From NCBI GenBank assembly GCA_023423045.1, contig JAFAGA010000047.1, positions 80,340 to 144,339 on the forward strand: 64,000 nt of DNA. Reading direction: 5' to 3'. This document shows positions 52,262 through 60,661 of this stretch, in pieces. Position numbers and translations under genes: made by a program. The DNA comes from Bacillota bacterium. Lineage in GTDB: Bacteria; Bacillota; Clostridia; Lachnospirales; Lachnospiraceae. Within the stretch, counting starts at the first letter, position 1; every line of letters starts with the position of its first letter. The notes beneath the pieces were generated by a model. The model was not told the DNA's origin and did not search any database. It saw only the letters and a list, made by a program, of their open reading frames with translations.

Positions 52262-53530
52262 TTAATCTTTATAAATATCACTGCGGAAAGCCCTCCACTT
52301 GCTAATAGAGAACATACAACATACCGCACCGGTGATAGCAATAACACACCAACTGCCACGTACCCCTCCCCAGCCAAACACCTCTGCTGTTCTGGCAAAC
52401 AGAACACTGGCCAACGCACTGCCTAGATAAGTCGTAGCATTGAGAAGCCCTGATACAGTGGATACAGAACCGAACCTTTGAAAATGAATAGGAACCAGGC
52501 TGATAAATGCAGTGTTCACCGCTGTCATTGCGGAAGAGATCATAGCAAAAACCAGTACTGAGCCATACATTGAATAATCACCAAAAGCTATCATAAATAT
52601 GATTGCCGCAAGTGTGGCCACAAAAAAACATAATGCCGTTTTAGCCTCATTATTGAACAGACGCCTGTTCAGACGATTCGCAAGATATACACCTGTAAGA
52701 TTAACTACAGGCAGCAGTGTTGTCAAGGTAATAGAGATAAATGGTTCAATAGAAAACGTCTCAGTGAGATAGGTAGGTATCCATGTAATAAGTCCATCCT
52801 TTAGTATCCCGTGAAGCCATGCGGCAATAACCAGCCATCCAAGACCCGTTACAGCCAACAAATGCGGACGAGGACTTTTATATTTTGTACTGCTTCTCGA
52901 ATCCGGAGTGGCCAGCACTTCCGGCTTTCCATATTTATCAGCGTAGCTTTCAAGGGAACGGATACCGGTATACCATAAAACAGCAACTGCCAGAAGCCAA
53001 ACTGCCGCACTCCAGAAGCAGGGTTTCCAGCCTCCGGCACGGATCATCACCGCACTGAGAGCATATGCACAGAACATTCCGGCCGGTCCTGATGTCGACA
53101 GAAGAACCACGATCCTGACACACTGTGCACCGGTTGTACGGTCTGCAATCAATCGGGCCATTGGCGCCCAGATCAAGGACTGTGCTGCTCCGTTTAAGAA
53201 CCAAAGCCATGTCATAATACTTGCATTTGGAGCCATCGGAAACAGCAGATTTGCCGCTGCCGAGCCCAGGAGTCCGAAAAAAACCAGCAAAGATTGGGAA
53301 AATCGATCACCAAGTACACCGCTGATAATTTGTCCTAATCCATAAGACAGGAAAAACGCTGCTGCAACACCGCCAAGCTCTGTCTTCCCGAAGCCTCCGT
53401 TCGTTATCATATCACTCATACTGGCCGAAAAATTCATACGCCCAAGGTAAATTGAAAAATATGAGATCCATGTTATAAGAAAAAAAAGACGTACACTATG
53501 TTTACCGGGCAATTTACGAATTTGCTTCAT
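52262..53530 (-). CDS. MFS transporter, organophosphate:phosphate antiporter (OPA, GlpT-like)
   Basis: This 422-residue protein has about 12 helices. The first reads LFFLITWISYFSIYLGRMNFSASMSDM, and FFLSYGLGQIISGVLGDRF is the loop 2-3 signature. The YLGRxNFSxxM segment and the conserved Arg suit the OPA group (GlpT, UhpT), which exchanges organic phosphates for phosphate. Other MFS proteins of this branch carry sugar acids, so substrate assignment is tentative. The gene is followed by the PHP gene and ends 300 bases from the UgpB-like operon, from which a terminator separates it. Confidence 0.8.
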   Translation of the reverse strand: MKQIRKLPGKHSVRLFFLITWISYFSIYLGRMNFSASMSDMITNGGFGKTELGGVAAAFFLSYGLGQIISGVLGDRFSQSLLVFFGLLGSAAANLLFPMAPNASIMTWLWFLNGAAQSLIWAPMARLIADRTTGAQCVRIVVLLSTSGPAGMFCAYALSAVMIRAGGWKPCFWSAAVWLLAVAVLWYTGIRSLESYADKYGKPEVLATPDSRSSTKYKSPRPHLLAVTGLGWLVIAAWLHGILKDGLITWIPTYLTETFSIEPFISITLTTLLPVVNLTGVYLANRLNRRLFNNEAKTALCFFVATLAAIIFMIAFGDYSMYGSVLVFAMISSAMTAVNTAFISLVPIHFQRFGSVSTVSGLLNATTYLGSALASVLFARTAEVFGWGGVRGSWCVIAITGAVCCMFSISKWRAFRSDIYKD

Positions 53531-53573
53531 TATGCTTCAGCCTTTCCAGGTCAATTATGGTATGAAGAGCCAG

Positions 53574-53695
53574 CTTACTGACTCTTCGCACCCGAGCGGA
53601 TTGCGTAGCAATAAAATTCCTCTCTGCGAGGTGCGCATCCTGCACGGAGTGCTTTTATATCATAGGAGCACTTTCCTATGATATAAAAATATTGG
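53574..53695. repeat. Dispersed hairpin repeat, copy B
   Basis: GCGCATCCTGCACGGAGTGC (53634-53653) is followed by a hairpin: ATATCATAGGA (about 53657-53667) pairs with TCCTATGATAT (about 53673-53684). The order and spacing match copy A at 25.5 kb, where the stem bases differ in a pairing-conserving way. Confidence 0.6.
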
Positions 53696-53706
53696 CTTCT
53701 CCAGCC

Positions 53707-53741
53707 AAAAAAGCCGATGGCAGGTTATCATCGGCTTTTTT
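53707..53741. terminator. Bidirectional terminator after the UgpB-like gene
   Basis: AAAAAAGCCGATG (53707-53719) pairs with CATCGGCTTTTTT (53729-53741), nine-base loop, with T-runs on both strands. It ends the leftward importer operon about 90 bases after its last stop codon. Confidence 0.9.
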
Positions 53742-53831
53742 GAAACCTGTATCTAAATTTTGTACTGTATAAAAGTAAGGATTTTATTAACTACAGGGCC
53801 TTCTCTTATTTAAGTTTTGTTATTAAAAATT

Positions 53832-55214
53832 TTATTCGTCACCTTCACCGGCATCCGCCCAGTATTCGTCAAGCGCTGCCTGCGCAATTTCTTTGGCTTT
53901 ATGCAATGCCTCAGCCGCAGGCTTATTTTCGATTTCTATCAAATCGCATGCATCTGCAAGGGCCTGTTCCACCTTGCCTCCGGTAATATCATACCATTTC
54001 TTACGTCCAATTTCAGCTTGTTCTATCGGTACAAGTGCCTGAGGATGGTCCTTAAGATATTCCTTAAATACGGGATCGTCCTTGACCGAACTGCGTACCG
54101 GAACATAGCCTGTCTTCATTGCAAACTCTTTGGTAGCCGTCTGGTTTAAGTATGTGATCCATTTAAATGCTGCAGATTTTTGCTCCTCCGAGGCACCTGA
54201 CATAATTCCCACAATAATAGGATCAACATAGGGACGGGGCGGATTATTACCAAAGCCCGGCTGAACATGTGCTGCAATAATATTGAAATCCAGATCACCC
54301 TGGTCACCGCTGGAGCCAACATAGCCGCCGGCACGCCCCTGCATTACATCATCTATGGTTTTGTACCAGTATTCCCAACCTTCCCCTCCAAAGTGAATAC
54401 CCATAATCTTTTCTTCATTGATCCAATTACGTACCGCTTCCATTGCCTCAATGGCAGCATCACTGTCAAAAGTGACTGTCTTAGAGTCCTGGCTCACAAT
54501 ATCCGCCCCATTACTGCATGCGATATCCAACAGACAGTCCATACCATACATTGGCTCGAAGCCATAATAACCTTCGACATCGCTGTTTATTTCCTTCAGC
54601 TTGCGGGAAGCCTCCGCTACATTCTGCCAGGTTTTAAACACCTGGTCCGGATCAAGACCCGCTGTCTCAAACATGTCCTTACGGTAGTATATTACTTGCG
54701 TGGTGCCCCAGGCCGGCAGGCTGTACACATCTCCTGCATCATTTTTACAGTACTCATAGAAGGATTTAATAATATCAGCTTCATTAAAACCAGGATCCGC
54801 TGCGATATAATCGTTCAAACGCTCAACTACACCTTTTTTGTATAAAGTCGTAGCCGTCTGGTGGCTGCACAAAAAACTCGCAGGAACCTCGCCGGAGGCA
54901 ACAGCAGCCTGCAGCATCTTATTGGTCTCAGAATAGTCAGCCTGTTTGATTCCCTTTACAACGACTTCATTCTGAGAGGAATTGAATTCCCCAATGGTCT
55001 CCTCCATGGTCTCACCCAATTTACCGCCAAGTCCATACCAAAACTCAATCTCCACTTTTTCACTCTCAGAGTTTGCATTGACTCCGCCATCATTCTTAGC
55101 TTTATCACCTGATAGACCCGTTGAATTTGATGAATCCGATGTGCCGGAGCATGCTGTTCCAAATAAGGCCAGAATGGCCACCAGCACACTTAGTACAATT
55201 CTTTTTCTCATCAT
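53832..55214 (-). CDS. UgpB-like ABC transporter solute-binding lipoprotein
   Basis: This 460-residue lipoprotein has a signal peptide with lipobox ALFGTAC and a Ser/Asn/Gly linker. The first mature strand, IEFWYGLGGKLGETMEETIGEFN near residue 56, resembles the FWHSMxGxLG opening of UgpB, the glycerol-3-phosphate and glycerophosphodiester binding protein. Further family marks are IKQADYSETNKMLQAAVASGEVP and VIYYRKDMFETAGL. GGAGGAG lies nine bases before the first of two adjacent ATGs. It follows its two permeases. The neighbouring OPA transporter and PHP phosphoesterase fit an organophosphate, but a sugar ligand is not excluded. Confidence 0.88.
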   Translation of the reverse strand: MMRKRIVLSVLVAILALFGTACSGTSDSSNSTGLSGDKAKNDGGVNANSESEKVEIEFWYGLGGKLGETMEETIGEFNSSQNEVVVKGIKQADYSETNKMLQAAVASGEVPASFLCSHQTATTLYKKGVVERLNDYIAADPGFNEADIIKSFYEYCKNDAGDVYSLPAWGTTQVIYYRKDMFETAGLDPDQVFKTWQNVAEASRKLKEINSDVEGYYGFEPMYGMDCLLDIACSNGADIVSQDSKTVTFDSDAAIEAMEAVRNWINEEKIMGIHFGGEGWEYWYKTIDDVMQGRAGGYVGSSGDQGDLDFNIIAAHVQPGFGNNPPRPYVDPIIVGIMSGASEEQKSAAFKWITYLNQTATKEFAMKTGYVPVRSSVKDDPVFKEYLKDHPQALVPIEQAEIGRKKWYDITGGKVEQALADACDLIEIENKPAAEALHKAKEIAQAALDEYWADAGEGDE

Positions 55215-55247
55215 TTTTCTTTTCTCCTCCTTGATTTTTATAAAATA

Positions 55248-56093
55248 CTATTCCTTCACCGCCGAGTCGTTGGTGATTCCATTCAAGATCCAACGCTCGC
55301 CGATCAGGAACAATATTAGCAATGGAAATACGGTAACACAGCATGCCGCCATGATGGAACCCCATTTTAAGCCATAGGCGCCCTCCCCGGTGAAGAAAGA
55401 CTGCAAACCCATGCTGATAAGGAACTTCGACTTCTCCCGTAACAGTAATGACGGCCATAAGTAGCTGTTATAACCGCCCAGAAATGACAGCAATCCCAGA
55501 GTGATAAAGGAGGACTTTGACATTGGCGCCACAACCTTCCATAAAATCTTCCAATGACCTGCTCCATCGATGCGCGCAGCCTCCAATATACCATGGTTAA
55601 TCTGTAAAAACACGGTGCGAAAGAAAAATATATTGAAGATGCTCGCACAGCTGGATAAAATATAGCCGGCATGTGTGTTAATCAATCCCATTTTTGCAAT
55701 GATTACATAGGAAGGCACATATGTGGTAGTAGCCGGCATTATATATGTGACCATGATTAGAATGAGCAGCATATTTTTGCCCTTCATGCGGATGTTTGTA
55801 AGTGCATAGGCAAACATCATCGAATTGACAAGAACAACCACTGTTATAATAAATGCCGTATAAGAACTGTTCCACATATACCGAAGGAACGTTCCATCCG
55901 CAAAAACTTCCGAATAATTTTGCCATTGCGCAGTATCAGGTAATATTTTAGGCGGTATCTGCCAGATTTCATCCTTTGTTTTAATCGAGTTAGTGAGCAT
56001 CCATAAAAACGGAAACGCTATGACAAAACTTGCTATAAACAAAGTAAGATGTAAAAATATTTTATGTATATTCGATTTATTACGCTCTGTCAT
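55248..56093 (-). CDS. ABC transporter permease (UgpE/MalG type)
   Basis: This is a 281-residue CUT1 permease with six helices beginning FLHLTLFIASFVIAFPFLWML. The EAA loop near residue 169 reads LEAARIDGAGHWKILW. The ATG at 56093 has GAGGGGG at seven bases, and an ATG two codons earlier is too close to it. The gene starts 12 bases after the partner permease stop and 33 bases before the binding protein. Confidence 0.93.
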   Translation of the reverse strand: MTERNKSNIHKIFLHLTLFIASFVIAFPFLWMLTNSIKTKDEIWQIPPKILPDTAQWQNYSEVFADGTFLRYMWNSSYTAFIITVVVLVNSMMFAYALTNIRMKGKNMLLILIMVTYIMPATTTYVPSYVIIAKMGLINTHAGYILSSCASIFNIFFFRTVFLQINHGILEAARIDGAGHWKILWKVVAPMSKSSFITLGLLSFLGGYNSYLWPSLLLREKSKFLISMGLQSFFTGEGAYGLKWGSIMAACCVTVFPLLILFLIGERWILNGITNDSAVKE

Positions 56094-56105
56094 TATCATT
56101 CCCCC

Positions 56106-56996
56106 TCAATTGTAATGAACCATTTTTTTAGATGCCGCAGTTTCAATAATTGATAGAACCACTGTGATAAAAACCAAAACAACAGCAACTGCAGAGGCTT
56201 TTCCTGTATTAAAGTTCTGAAACGCTTCCTGATAGTAATAGTACAGCAGGGTCCGTGTCGCTCCTGCCGGGCCGCCCTGCGTAAGTACTTTAATTTGGTC
56301 ATAAGCCTGCAGGGAAGAGATCGTGGACATGATGACAAGAAAAAATGTCGTGGGAGAGATCATTGGTATGGTAATCTTTATAAAACGCTGCAATCCGCTG
56401 GCACCATCAATTGCTGCTGCCTCCACCAGACTCTGCGGTACTTTGTTTATGGCATCCATATAGAATATCATCGCCCATCCGATGGACTTCCACACGGTAA
56501 CAATGAGAACGGACAGCATGGCCGTCTTGACGCTTTGTGTCCATTTCAGCCCCGGTAAATGGAACAGATTGAGCAGATGATTAAGAATCCCAACACGCGG
56601 TTCATAAATCCAGGACCATACGACGCTGATCGCAACCATTGGCGTTATATACGGAGCAAAAATTACGGTGCGGTAAAAACCGGCTCCCCGACGGGCTGTG
56701 TTCATCGCCTTAGCGATAAGCAAACCCAGAATTATCGTAGGTACCGTGCTGCCCACAGCAAAAACCAGAGTATGCATTAATACAACCTGAAAGTCATGTG
56801 CCCTGAATAGACTAATATAATTTTTAAGTCCAACGAAATCAATATCTGCGGACATCATGTCCCAATTGGTAAAACTAATGACTCCCGAAGACAAAACCGG
56901 GAACACCCAAAACACTGCTAACGGAATCAGCGCAGGCAAAATAAATAAAATGCCGGTCAGATTTTCCTTTAGTTGATACTTATTTTTTCTTATCAC
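56106..56996 (-). CDS. ABC transporter permease (UgpA/MalF type)
   Basis: This 296-residue CUT1 permease is the first gene of the operon, with LTGILFILPALIPLAVFWVFPV as the first helix, FTNWDMMS, an EAA loop near residue 190 (LVEAAAIDGASGLQ) and IKVLTQGGPAGAT, the MalF/UgpA segment. The start is a GTG with AAAGGCGG seven bases upstream. It is transcribed away from a YesM/YesN-type pair that probably controls it. Confidence 0.93.
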   Translation of the reverse strand: MIRKNKYQLKENLTGILFILPALIPLAVFWVFPVLSSGVISFTNWDMMSADIDFVGLKNYISLFRAHDFQVVLMHTLVFAVGSTVPTIILGLLIAKAMNTARRGAGFYRTVIFAPYITPMVAISVVWSWIYEPRVGILNHLLNLFHLPGLKWTQSVKTAMLSVLIVTVWKSIGWAMIFYMDAINKVPQSLVEAAAIDGASGLQRFIKITIPMISPTTFFLVIMSTISSLQAYDQIKVLTQGGPAGATRTLLYYYYQEAFQNFNTGKASAVAVVLVFITVVLSIIETAASKKMVHYN

Positions 56997-57051
56997 ATTA
57001 TAACCGCCTTTCTTTCCCTTTTCAGAAAACCGCTATCTGATTTGTGAATTC

Positions 57052-57060
57052 ATTATAGCA
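57052..57060 (-). promoter_or_regulatory. Extended -10 promoter of the UgpB-like operon
   Basis: On the minus strand TGCTATAAT, an extended -10 element, lies about 55 bases before the first permease gene. A -35 element is not clear. Confidence 0.5.
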
Positions 57061-57109
57061 TCGGGTATAAGGCAATGACATATCCTCATTTGCAAATATA
57101 TATCATGGT

Positions 57110-57138
57110 TTGACCATTTAGTAAAATTGCATTATATA
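57110..57138 (+). promoter_or_regulatory. Promoter of the sensor kinase-regulator pair
   Basis: TTGACC (57110-57115), a 17-base spacer and TATATA (57133-57138), about 80 bases before the kinase start codon. Confidence 0.55.
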
Positions 57139-57218
57139 AGTACCATAGTTCTTCTTTTTATATTATAATAATTCCAAACAACCAACCGTTAATCCTTATT
57201 CTGTTAGGAGATGTGCAT

Positions 57219-59021
57219 ATGAAAACCCCCAGGAACCTGAGTCTTGTTCAAAAAGTGTTCTTTTTATCTTTAGTCCTCTTAATACTGCCTTCACTGATTT
57301 TTGCATCTTATTTATATGCAAAGCAAACCCGCAATTTTGATAACCAATTGCTGGAGGAACAAAAGATTGCTATAGAACAATTAACCGGAAATGTTCGTAC
57401 GATGATTACCTTCGCATCCGATTTGTCAAAAGATCTATCCTACCGAAGCCCGCTGATCGATTTATTGAAACGGCAGAACCTGTCTGAGTATCCGATTTGG
57501 TCTGCACGTTATATAGAAGAAATAGTATCATCCTTAAAATACTCTGTAAAATATCAAAACCTGGGTATCAATGCAGTACGAATTTATTCACTTAATTCAG
57601 AAATCAGCAATAAGAAGTCTGTCAGCAGCTATTTCTTCCCGGTTGAACACCTTAAACCACTCCCATTCTTCAAGGATTTTCTTTCTGATGATAAAATGGT
57701 GGCGCTTTATTATATTGCAGGCGACGAGGAGGACGCCTATTACTCAGAGCTGCCAAATACTCCTTCAGGCTCAAAGTACGACACGGGTATCCTGTTGATG
57801 ATTCGAAGGATCCTTGATCCCTCACAAAATGACGATCTTGGATATATGGTGTTTGAGATGTCACCCCAAACCGTCTTTCCAAAGCCAATCGACAATAGCA
57901 ATAAAAAGGCCGGATACTTCGTTTGTTTCACCAATCTTTACAATCTATATGGCGCGCAGCCTCCGGAGTATCTGAAACAATTGTTGAAAGACAGTTCGCC
58001 CTCCTCCGGTGTACTTACAATTCATAACCAGAAATACCTGTGTAATACCATCGACGAGTTCGATATGATTATTGCCAATATAAAACCGGTGAGCAAAATA
58101 CCGTTTGTGTATTCCGCGCTCCACCTGTCCCTGGTACTTATATGGCTGTCAGTGGCTCAGTTAATTATCCTGACCATGTTCATAAAACATGCATTTACCC
58201 GGTTGAACACTGACCTTAATCAAATGGACCGCATCGTGGCACATGAATTTAATGGCCGGATATCCATCAAAAACGAAGATGAAGTCGGTCAAATCGCCAA
58301 ACGCTATAACATATTACTTGACCGCATCGATACTCTTGTTGATAAGCTTGTACAGAAAGAGACTGCGAATACTGCGGCACAGCTTAAGTCACTGCAGTAT
58401 CAAATCAATCCTCACTTCATCTATAACACCCTCAATATATTTTCAGGCTGTGCTGAACAAAAGGGCTGCAGCGAGCTTGCCGAATCCATTGCATCCTTCG
58501 GACATCTTCTGCGCTATAATCTCAAAAACGAAAGCATGTATTCAACAGTGGATCAGGAACTGCAGAATGCCTCCTCTCTCATCGGTGTATATTCTATCCG
58601 GTATTTTAACAGATTGCGCCTGGATATTCACACCGATCCCGGCGTGGGCCGGCTGCGTCTGATTAAATTTTTATTACAGCCTATCCTTGAGAACTCTATC
58701 CTTCACGGTTTCGTACCGCCTCGCGGATCGATGCTCATCCAAATCATGATTGAGGCTTCGGATAGATTTCTTACCATACGCGTAATAGATGACGGCATCG
58801 GTATGTCTCCGGTACGGTTGCAGCAGGTGCGCGAGGGAGTGTTCGGCAATGGTCCTTCCGTAAATCCCCCGACAAACGGATCCTTTATTGGTTTGCGAAA
58901 TATTTGGGAGCGTATTCAATTGTTCTATGGCAGTGGGGTTTTGATGGAGATAACCAGCACAGAAGGCTCCGGCATGAGCGTTGTAATTCAAATTCCACTT
59001 GAACTGGCACAGGAGGTGTAA
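57219..59021 (+). CDS. Sensor histidine kinase (YesM family)
   Basis: This 600-residue membrane kinase has helix 1 at about 12-34 (VFFLSLVLLILPSLIFASYLY), an extracellular sensor to about 285, helix 2 near 290-315, HAMP, and the His_kinase domain with YQINPHFIYNTLN (His near residue 398). The ATPase domain contains LENSILHGF, DDGIGMS and GSFIGLRNIWERI. AGGAG lies eight bases before the ATG at 57219. Its response regulator starts three bases after its stop. It is divergent from the UgpB-like importer, so it probably senses the importer's substrate or the loaded binding protein. Confidence 0.95.
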   Translation: MKTPRNLSLVQKVFFLSLVLLILPSLIFASYLYAKQTRNFDNQLLEEQKIAIEQLTGNVRTMITFASDLSKDLSYRSPLIDLLKRQNLSEYPIWSARYIEEIVSSLKYSVKYQNLGINAVRIYSLNSEISNKKSVSSYFFPVEHLKPLPFFKDFLSDDKMVALYYIAGDEEDAYYSELPNTPSGSKYDTGILLMIRRILDPSQNDDLGYMVFEMSPQTVFPKPIDNSNKKAGYFVCFTNLYNLYGAQPPEYLKQLLKDSSPSSGVLTIHNQKYLCNTIDEFDMIIANIKPVSKIPFVYSALHLSLVLIWLSVAQLIILTMFIKHAFTRLNTDLNQMDRIVAHEFNGRISIKNEDEVGQIAKRYNILLDRIDTLVDKLVQKETANTAAQLKSLQYQINPHFIYNTLNIFSGCAEQKGCSELAESIASFGHLLRYNLKNESMYSTVDQELQNASSLIGVYSIRYFNRLRLDIHTDPGVGRLRLIKFLLQPILENSILHGFVPPRGSMLIQIMIEASDRFLTIRVIDDGIGMSPVRLQQVREGVFGNGPSVNPPTNGSFIGLRNIWERIQLFYGSGVLMEITSTEGSGMSVVIQIPLELAQEV

Positions 59022-59024
59022 TAC

Positions 59025-60563
59025 ATGTATTCGATTTTGATTGTTGATGATGAATATTATATCTGTGAAGGAATCCGCACGAAGATTGAGAATCTGCAGC
59101 TGCCGGATATTGGTGAAGTGCGGACTTGCCTTAGCGGAGAGGAGGCTCTGATGGTTTGCCAAAAATATCGTCCGCAAATTGTACTGACCGACATTAAGAT
59201 GGGAAATATTAACGGCATCGATATGATTTGTGAACTCGGAAAAAAGCTGTTTCCTGTTCAATTCATGGTAATCAGCGGCTATGACGACTTTTCCTATGTT
59301 AAGGGAGCTTTCCAGAACGGAGCCATTGATTATCTGCTTAAACCCGTACTTACCGCAGATCTGAAACGTGTGTTGGAAAATGCCTGTTACAAATTAACTC
59401 AGCTCCCGCTCCGCAGAGAAGGGCATCGTGGTGATTTATTCCGTCTCTCTCATCATTCTCTGGACTTGCTGTACGCACAATCACAATATGAAGCTGCATT
59501 GCCCGAACTTTGTGCAGATCTGGATGCTTTCGGAATAGGTGAAAAGTGTTGTGTTGCACTGGTTGCATTTGAGACTCCGTTTCCCCGCTCAGATATGGAG
59601 TCCCGTATTAACGAAATGTATGATCGCTTTGGTCATGAGGACAGGTTTCTGTGCAATGCCGTATCCGAGCAAAAGCTATGTCTTCTTGCAGACAGTTCTC
59701 TGGACAAGCTGCTTTGTGAACAGCTTGGCGAGCTCATTCATACGCCTTCCTTCTGCGGATCAAACATGGCTGCTGCAAGCCTGAGCAGAATAGGGATACG
59801 CACACAAACTCCCCTTTTACTCCACGAAGCAGAAAAACAGCTCTGCAACCGGCTAACCCAAGGTTACGGCAAATTGTTTACTGCTTCCGATTTCCCGGTT
59901 GCTAAGAAAGGAATGCAGCCTAAAATAAAGCACTTTATGACGCAATTCATCCAGACTCCTTCGCTGGTTGTTTCTGAAATGAGGCGCCTGGAGTTTTATA
60001 AAGAGCTGCACTCCATGCCATTAGCTGATTTATACAACTTTCACCATTATTTCAATGAAATATTAAATCTGGAATTAATTAGTAATGGCCTTTCCGAAAG
60101 TTCAATGCGGTCGCCTTCCTTTTTTGATTTTAGTAATTACGAAGAATTTGAGATATTTCTGTACAGGCGTCTATACGAATATGCACAGCAAGTCTCTTCG
60201 CAGCCTAAGATAGCTGACGTGGCCTTTGAAGTCCGCAAATATATCGACGATCATTTCACAGAAAACCTGACACTCACCGATCTGGCCGATCGCTTTTTTG
60301 TCAGCTATTCGTATCTGAGCAAAACCTTTCACAAAACCTACGGTATGCCATTCCAGAAGTATGTGTACATGCTGCGCATGGAGTACGCCATCACTCTGCT
60401 GCATCGGTCAGAGCTATCGATAGAGAATATAGCTACGCAGGTCGGATATGAAAACCTGTTTAATTTTTCACGCGCATTTAAATTATATTACGGGATGGCA
60501 CCCAGCTATTTCAGAAAGAATAATGGGGCAAATCTACCTCCTGGAAATAATAAAGGCAACTGA
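59025..60563 (+). CDS. Response regulator with AraC-type DNA-binding domain (YesN family)
   Basis: This 512-residue regulator has a receiver domain beginning YSILIVDDEYYICEGI, phospho-acceptor Asp near 55 in IVLTDIKMG, and LLKPVL with the conserved Lys. A variable middle follows. The AraC domain (about 405-505) has LTDLADRFFVSYSYLSKTFHK and IENIATQVGYENLFNFSRAFK. AGGAGGTG precedes the ATG and overlaps the end of the kinase gene, so the pair is coupled. Likely target: the divergent importer operon and perhaps the MFS-PHP unit. Confidence 0.95.
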   Translation: MYSILIVDDEYYICEGIRTKIENLQLPDIGEVRTCLSGEEALMVCQKYRPQIVLTDIKMGNINGIDMICELGKKLFPVQFMVISGYDDFSYVKGAFQNGAIDYLLKPVLTADLKRVLENACYKLTQLPLRREGHRGDLFRLSHHSLDLLYAQSQYEAALPELCADLDAFGIGEKCCVALVAFETPFPRSDMESRINEMYDRFGHEDRFLCNAVSEQKLCLLADSSLDKLLCEQLGELIHTPSFCGSNMAAASLSRIGIRTQTPLLLHEAEKQLCNRLTQGYGKLFTASDFPVAKKGMQPKIKHFMTQFIQTPSLVVSEMRRLEFYKELHSMPLADLYNFHHYFNEILNLELISNGLSESSMRSPSFFDFSNYEEFEIFLYRRLYEYAQQVSSQPKIADVAFEVRKYIDDHFTENLTLTDLADRFFVSYSYLSKTFHKTYGMPFQKYVYMLRMEYAITLLHRSELSIENIATQVGYENLFNFSRAFKLYYGMAPSYFRKNNGANLPPGNNKGN

Positions 60564-60606
60564 TTACCATGGTTTTATACGAACTTAAAATGTTTTCTGT
60601 TTACGA

Positions 60607-60643
60607 AACAACGAGCGGCACATTATGTGAGCCGCTCGTTGTT
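60607..60643. terminator. Hairpin between convergent units
   Basis: AACAACGAGCGGC (60607-60619) pairs perfectly with GCCGCTCGTTGTT (60631-60643), with an inner partly pairing loop. It lies between the regulator gene and the leftward PTS genes and probably ends both, though T-runs are poor. Confidence 0.75.
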
Positions 60644-60661
60644 CATAAAAAGGAAAGTTTT

